Of a stretch of 7,765 bases of DNA, positions 5,808-7,765 are shown piece after piece. Each line of letters starts with the position of its first letter. The stretch's first letter is position 1. The position numbers were made by a program, and so were the translations under genes. The notes beneath the pieces are model-generated. The model did not search any database. It was not told the origin of the DNA and saw only the letters and a list, made by a program, of their open reading frames with translations. This stretch comes from Bacillota bacterium (lineage in GTDB: Bacteria > Bacillota > Bacilli > Bacillales_B > DSM-18226), in contig JAUZQA010000184.1 of assembly GCA_030705665.1 (NCBI GenBank), positions 1 through 7,765 of the forward strand, given 5' to 3'.

Positions 5808-6383
5808 TTGAGGAAAGTTCTAGCGGTTTCGGGTTACAAAGCATATGAATTGGGGATTTTTCAAAAAGACCATCCTTCTGTAAACTATATAAAAAAAGCA
5901 ATCAAAAAGGAATTAGCTCCCTTGGTAGAGGATGGATTGGAATGGTTGTTAATATCTGGACAATTGGGGATAGAATTATGGGCAGCAGAGGTAATTTTCG
6001 AGATGCAAATGACATACCCGGACCTGAAGCTTGCTGTCATTACTCCTTTTTTGGATCAGGAGGCAAAATGGAATGAACAGAACCAGGAATGGTACGAATC
6101 CATTCTGGCTGGGGCTGATTTTATTGATTCTGTCTCGCGGAAACCATACGAAAAACCCTGGCAATTTCGTTTGAAAAATCAATTTTTTATCGAAAAAAGT
6201 GATGCGCTCCTGCTAGTTTACGATCATGAAAAGGAAGGGAGCCCCAAATATCTTTATGAAATGGCTAAACAGTATCAAAATAACCATTCCTACCCGATTC
6301 ATTTAATTACGTTTACTGACTTACAATCCATTGTTGAAGATGATGAATATAGTCAAACTTATCCTGAAATAAATGATGTTTAA
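5808..6383 (+). CDS. ypsA: YpsA, DUF1273/SLOG-superfamily protein linked to cell division
   Basis: This 191-residue cytoplasmic protein belongs to the YpsA (DUF1273) family, a Rossmann-like SLOG fold related to DprA. Its exact biochemical activity is not settled. Work in B. subtilis and Staphylococcus aureus ties it to cell division and to GpsB. The nucleotide-binding-like loop [12 protein letters not shown] (50-61) contains the conserved Gly54 and Glu56. Other family landmarks are [12 protein letters not shown] (7-18), [16 protein letters not shown] (78-93) and [18 protein letters not shown] (131-148). I chose the TTG start at 5808 because GGGGGA (5796-5801) lies 6 bases upstream and because the family N-terminus begins at this RKVLAVSGY. 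The frame stays open upstream to 5721, but an ATG there would lie inside the cotD terminator. The gene precedes gpsB on the same strand with a 74-base gap, as in B. subtilis. Confidence 0.92.
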   Translation: MRKVLAVSGYKAYELGIFQKDHPSVNYIKKAIKKELAPLVEDGLEWLLISGQLGIELWAAEVIFEMQMTYPDLKLAVITPFLDQEAKWNEQNQEWYESILAGADFIDSVSRKPYEKPWQFRLKNQFFIEKSDALLLVYDHEKEGSPKYLYEMAKQYQNNHSYPIHLITFTDLQSIVEDDEYSQTYPEINDV

Positions 6384-6391
6384 AAGAAAAA

Positions 6392-6420
6392 TTGACAAAA
6401 ACGCTTATTTTTGAAAAAAT
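6392..6420 (+). promoter_or_regulatory. Putative sigma-A promoter of gpsB
   Basis: A perfect -35 TTGACA (6392-6397) is followed after 17 bases by AAAAAT (6415-6420), a 4/6 -10 that keeps the key second A and final T. The start would be near 6427. TATACT at 6438-6443 looks better as a -10, but transcription from it would start at or beyond the GAGGTG ribosome site. gpsB may also be read from the ypsA transcript, since no GC-rich terminator separates them. Confidence 0.4.
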
Positions 6421-6423
6421 AAG
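6404..6423. repeat. AT-rich 9-bp inverted repeat between ypsA and gpsB
   Basis: CTTATTTTT (6404-6412) and AAAAATAAG (6415-6423) are perfect inverted copies separated by GA. The repeat covers the spacer and -10 of the putative gpsB promoter. It has almost no GC and a 2-base centre, so it makes a poor RNA terminator. It may be an operator or simply an A/T tract. Confidence 0.5.
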
Positions 6424-6457
6424 AGGTAATGATTGGCTATACTTGAGGTGATTTTAT

Positions 6458-6760
6458 ATGCTTTCTGACAAAGTGAAATTAACAGCAAAGGATATTTTAG
6501 AAAAAGAATTTAAAACCGGTGTGCGTGGTTATAAGCAAGAAGAGGTGGATAAATTTTTAGATCTAGTCATAAAAGATTATGAAACCTTCCATCAGGAAAT
6601 TGAAGACCTTCAACAAGAAAATCTTCGTTTAAGAAAACAATTAGAGGAAACTTCTAGAAGGCAGCCGGCAGCACAGCCAGCAGGCACCACGAATTTTGAT
6701 ATATTAAAACGTTTGTCAAATCTTGAAAAACATGTATTTGGTAACAAATTGTACGATTAA
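6458..6760 (+). CDS. gpsB: GpsB, cell-division and peptidoglycan-synthesis adaptor
   Basis: GpsB is a small DivIVA-like cytoplasmic protein that binds the tails of penicillin-binding proteins such as PBP1/PonA and moves wall synthesis between septum and side wall. The 100-residue length is typical. Residues 1-65 form the DivIVA-like coiled-coil dimer; the PBP-binding pocket residues Ile13, Leu14, Tyr25, Asp31 and Asp35 are all present at the B. subtilis positions. A Pro/Ala/Gln linker (about 69-77) leads to the short C-terminal helix [18 protein letters not shown], which multimerises the protein. The ATG at 6458 has GAGGTG (6445-6450) 7 bases upstream. ypsA lies upstream and rnpB downstream. 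No terminator follows the stop at 6760, so the transcript may run into rnpB. Confidence 0.96.
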   Translation: MLSDKVKLTAKDILEKEFKTGVRGYKQEEVDKFLDLVIKDYETFHQEIEDLQQENLRLRKQLEETSRRQPAAQPAGTTNFDILKRLSNLEKHVFGNKLYD

Positions 6761-6792
6761 CGGTTTTTGGTAAAATTTCCAGAATGTATAGA

Positions 6793-6821
6793 TTGATTGT
6801 GCTTTGGATATTACATATAAT
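6793..6821 (+). promoter_or_regulatory. Sigma-A promoter of rnpB
   Basis: TTGATT (6793-6798, 4/6) and a perfect TATAAT (6816-6821) are exactly 17 bases apart. The predicted start near 6828 is a few bases before the expected mature 5' end at about 6835. This is the best sigma-A promoter in the window, as expected for an abundant stable RNA. Confidence 0.8.
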
Positions 6822-6834
6822 ATTTATTGTACTC

Positions 6835-7240
6835 ATTAATTACGTTCGGGTAATCGCTGTTGCTTTACGCAGCAGAGGAAAGTCCATGCTCGCACGAGCT
6901 GAGATGCTCGTAGTGTTCGTGCCTAGTGAAACGATAAGCTAGGGCAGCTGGCATTAGGCTGACGGCTGGGAAAATACCTAAGTCCATATGGATATGGTAT
7001 GAATACCTTTAAAAGTGCCACAGTGACGAGAGCCTTTCTAGAAATGGAAAGGGTGGAACGGGTAAACCCCACGAGCGAGAAACCCAAATAATGGTAGGGG
7101 CACCTTCTCTGAGGAATTCAACAAGGAGAGGGACAGATTCTTCTAGAATCTGTAGATAGATGATTACCGCCTTTGTACGAGACATTAGTCGTTTGCAGTA
7201 CACTGGTACAGAACATGGCTTACAGAACGTTATTAATGCG
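6835..7240 (+). ncRNA. rnpB: RNase P RNA, type B (bacterial RNase P class B)
   Basis: This is the catalytic RNA of RNase P, which removes the 5' leader from precursor tRNAs together with the RnpA protein. The roughly 405-nt length matches the roughly 400 nt of B. subtilis. Conserved blocks are present in order: ACGTTCGGGTAATCGCTG near the 5' end, AGAGGAAAGTCC (6874-6885), GTGCCACAGTGACGA (7014-7028), GAGCGAGAAACCCAAAT (7073-7089), GGTAGGGGCACC in the P15 region that contacts the tRNA CCA end, TAGATAGATGATTACCGCC (7153-7171), and ACATGGCTTACAGAACG near the 3' end. Helix P1 forms between ATTAATTACGTTC (6835-6847) and GAACGTTATTAAT (7225-7237) with one mismatch, which supports both ends to within a few bases. 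The RNA has its own promoter and terminator and lies between gpsB and ypsC, as in B. subtilis. Confidence 0.97.
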
Positions 7241-7265
7241 ACAACTAATTTCCGAAAAGTTAAGG

Positions 7266-7293
7266 GCTCTCCTGAACGGGAGAGCTTTTTTAT
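7266..7293 (+). terminator. Rho-independent terminator of rnpB
   Basis: A 7-bp GC-rich stem pairs GCTCTCC (7266-7272) with GGAGAGC (7279-7285); a T-G wobble closes a GAAC loop. Six Ts follow at 7286-7291. It lies about 26 bases after the RNA's P1 helix. Confidence 0.92.
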
Positions 7294-7309
7294 TTGCTAT
7301 CCAATAGTC

Positions 7310-7315
7310 TATAAT
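7310..7315 (+). promoter_or_regulatory. Candidate -10 element for ypsC
   Basis: TATAAT occurs at 7310-7315, 38 bases before the ypsC ATG. The -35 position is only the T run of the rnpB terminator. Confidence is low, but the strong terminator upstream implies that ypsC needs its own promoter here. Confidence 0.35.
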
Positions 7316-7353
7316 AAAATATACATATTATGTAAAGAGTTAAGGGTGATATA

Positions 7354-7765
7354 ATGGGAAAATATCAATTAATTGCGACTGCAGCTATGGGACTCGAAGC
7401 ACTTGTAGCTAAGGAGGTCCGAGCACTAGGCTATGATTGTCAGGTGGAAAATGGGAAAGTAACATTTGAAGGAGACGAATCAGCTATTGCTCGCTGTAAT
7501 TTATGGCTGCGGACTGCTGACCGAATTAAAGTAAAGGTCGGGGAATTTAAAGCACTAACATTTGATGAGCTTTTTGAAAAAACAAAAAAGCTGCCATGGG
7601 AACAGTATTTGCCTGAAGATGCAGAGTTTCCGGTTCTAGGAAAATCTGTGAAATCCAAGTTATTCAGTATTTCTGATTGTCAAGCCATTGTGAAAAAAGC
7701 AGTTGTTGAAAAAATGAAGTCACATTACAAACGTTCAAGTTGGTTTGAAGAGTCCGGTGCTCTAC
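7354..7765 (+). CDS. ypsC: YpsC, THUMP-domain class I SAM-dependent RNA methyltransferase, N-terminal part (3' end outside window)
   Basis: The first 137 residues are visible and the frame is still open at the window end; the full protein is usually about 380 residues. The family groups with E. coli RlmL, whose N-terminal part has the same layout and which makes m2G2445 in 23S rRNA. That activity is inferred for YpsC. The start MGKYQLIATAAMGLEALVAKE is the conserved N-terminal ferredoxin-like segment. It runs into the THUMP RNA-binding domain with CNLWLRTADRIKVKVGEF (about 49-66), TFDELFEKTKKLPWEQYLP and the SKLFSISDCQAIVKKAVV helix (about 104-121). The SAM-binding Rossmann domain with its NPPY-type catalytic motif lies beyond the window, so catalytic integrity cannot be judged. 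The ATG at 7354 has AAGGGTG (7342-7348) 5 bases upstream. Confidence 0.92.
   Translation, partial: MGKYQLIATAAMGLEALVAKEVRALGYDCQVENGKVTFEGDESAIARCNLWLRTADRIKVKVGEFKALTFDELFEKTKKLPWEQYLPEDAEFPVLGKSVKSKLFSISDCQAIVKKAVVEKMKSHYKRSSWFEESGAL

Noticed and set aside
6438..6443. TATACT as the -10 of gpsB
   Set aside because: Transcription would start at or beyond the GAGGTG ribosome site, and no -35 lies at usable spacing.
7009..7354. Open frames of about 60 residues on both strands over the 3' half of rnpB
   Set aside because: They fall within highly conserved structural RNA and have no ribosome sites or protein families.
7411..7418. A perfect Shine-Dalgarno-like AAGGAGGT inside ypsC
   Set aside because: The next ATG (7433) is 14 bases away, out of frame and soon stopped; the sequence encodes the conserved LVAKEVRALG stretch.

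Overview
The window looks like chromosomal DNA from a low-GC, endospore-forming member of the Bacillaceae. It is AT-rich and has strong Shine-Dalgarno sites, a CotD-family spore-coat gene, a type-B (Bacillus-type) RNase P RNA and a GpsB with the Bacillus PBP-pocket residues. From about 1480 to the end, the gene order yprA(mrfA)-yprB(mrfB)-cotD-ypsA-gpsB-rnpB-ypsC is, as I remember it, the order in Bacillus subtilis. The left end is different: it carries hcp and a Crp/Fnr-family regulator, a pair I do not associate with this place in B. subtilis.

Layout. Positions 1-558 hold the C-terminal third of a hybrid-cluster protein (Hcp), truncated by the window edge. A hairpin at 566-602 ends it and probably also ends the convergent regulator gene at 601-1293 (minus strand). 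The divergent intergenic region 1294-1480 holds promoters for both directions and a LexA/DinR-like palindrome against the -10 of the helicase gene. Positions 1481-5037 hold mrfA and mrfB, a helicase and exonuclease pair known for mitomycin C lesion repair. Positions 5038-5385 hold a putative 32-residue membrane peptide gene and the cotD promoter, which has a sigma-K -10 and a GerE box. cotD (5386-5694) has its own terminator. It is followed by ypsA (TTG start), gpsB, rnpB with a strong sigma-A promoter and terminator, and the 5' end of ypsC, a THUMP-domain RNA methyltransferase gene cut off at 7765.

How the genes relate. There are four groups: nitrosative/anaerobic stress (hcp plus regulator), DNA-adduct repair (mrfAB), sporulation (cotD), and growth or housekeeping (ypsA and gpsB in division and wall synthesis; rnpB and ypsC in RNA maturation and modification).

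I see no mobile element, CRISPR array, tRNA or clearly new multi-gene system. The best leads are regulatory or small: the LexA-like box at mrfA, the hcp-linked regulator that lacks recognisable cAMP and Fe-S determinants, the small membrane peptide upstream of cotD, and the Gly/Pro repeat tail of CotD. No database search or alignment was run. Family calls rest on motif recognition and memory.
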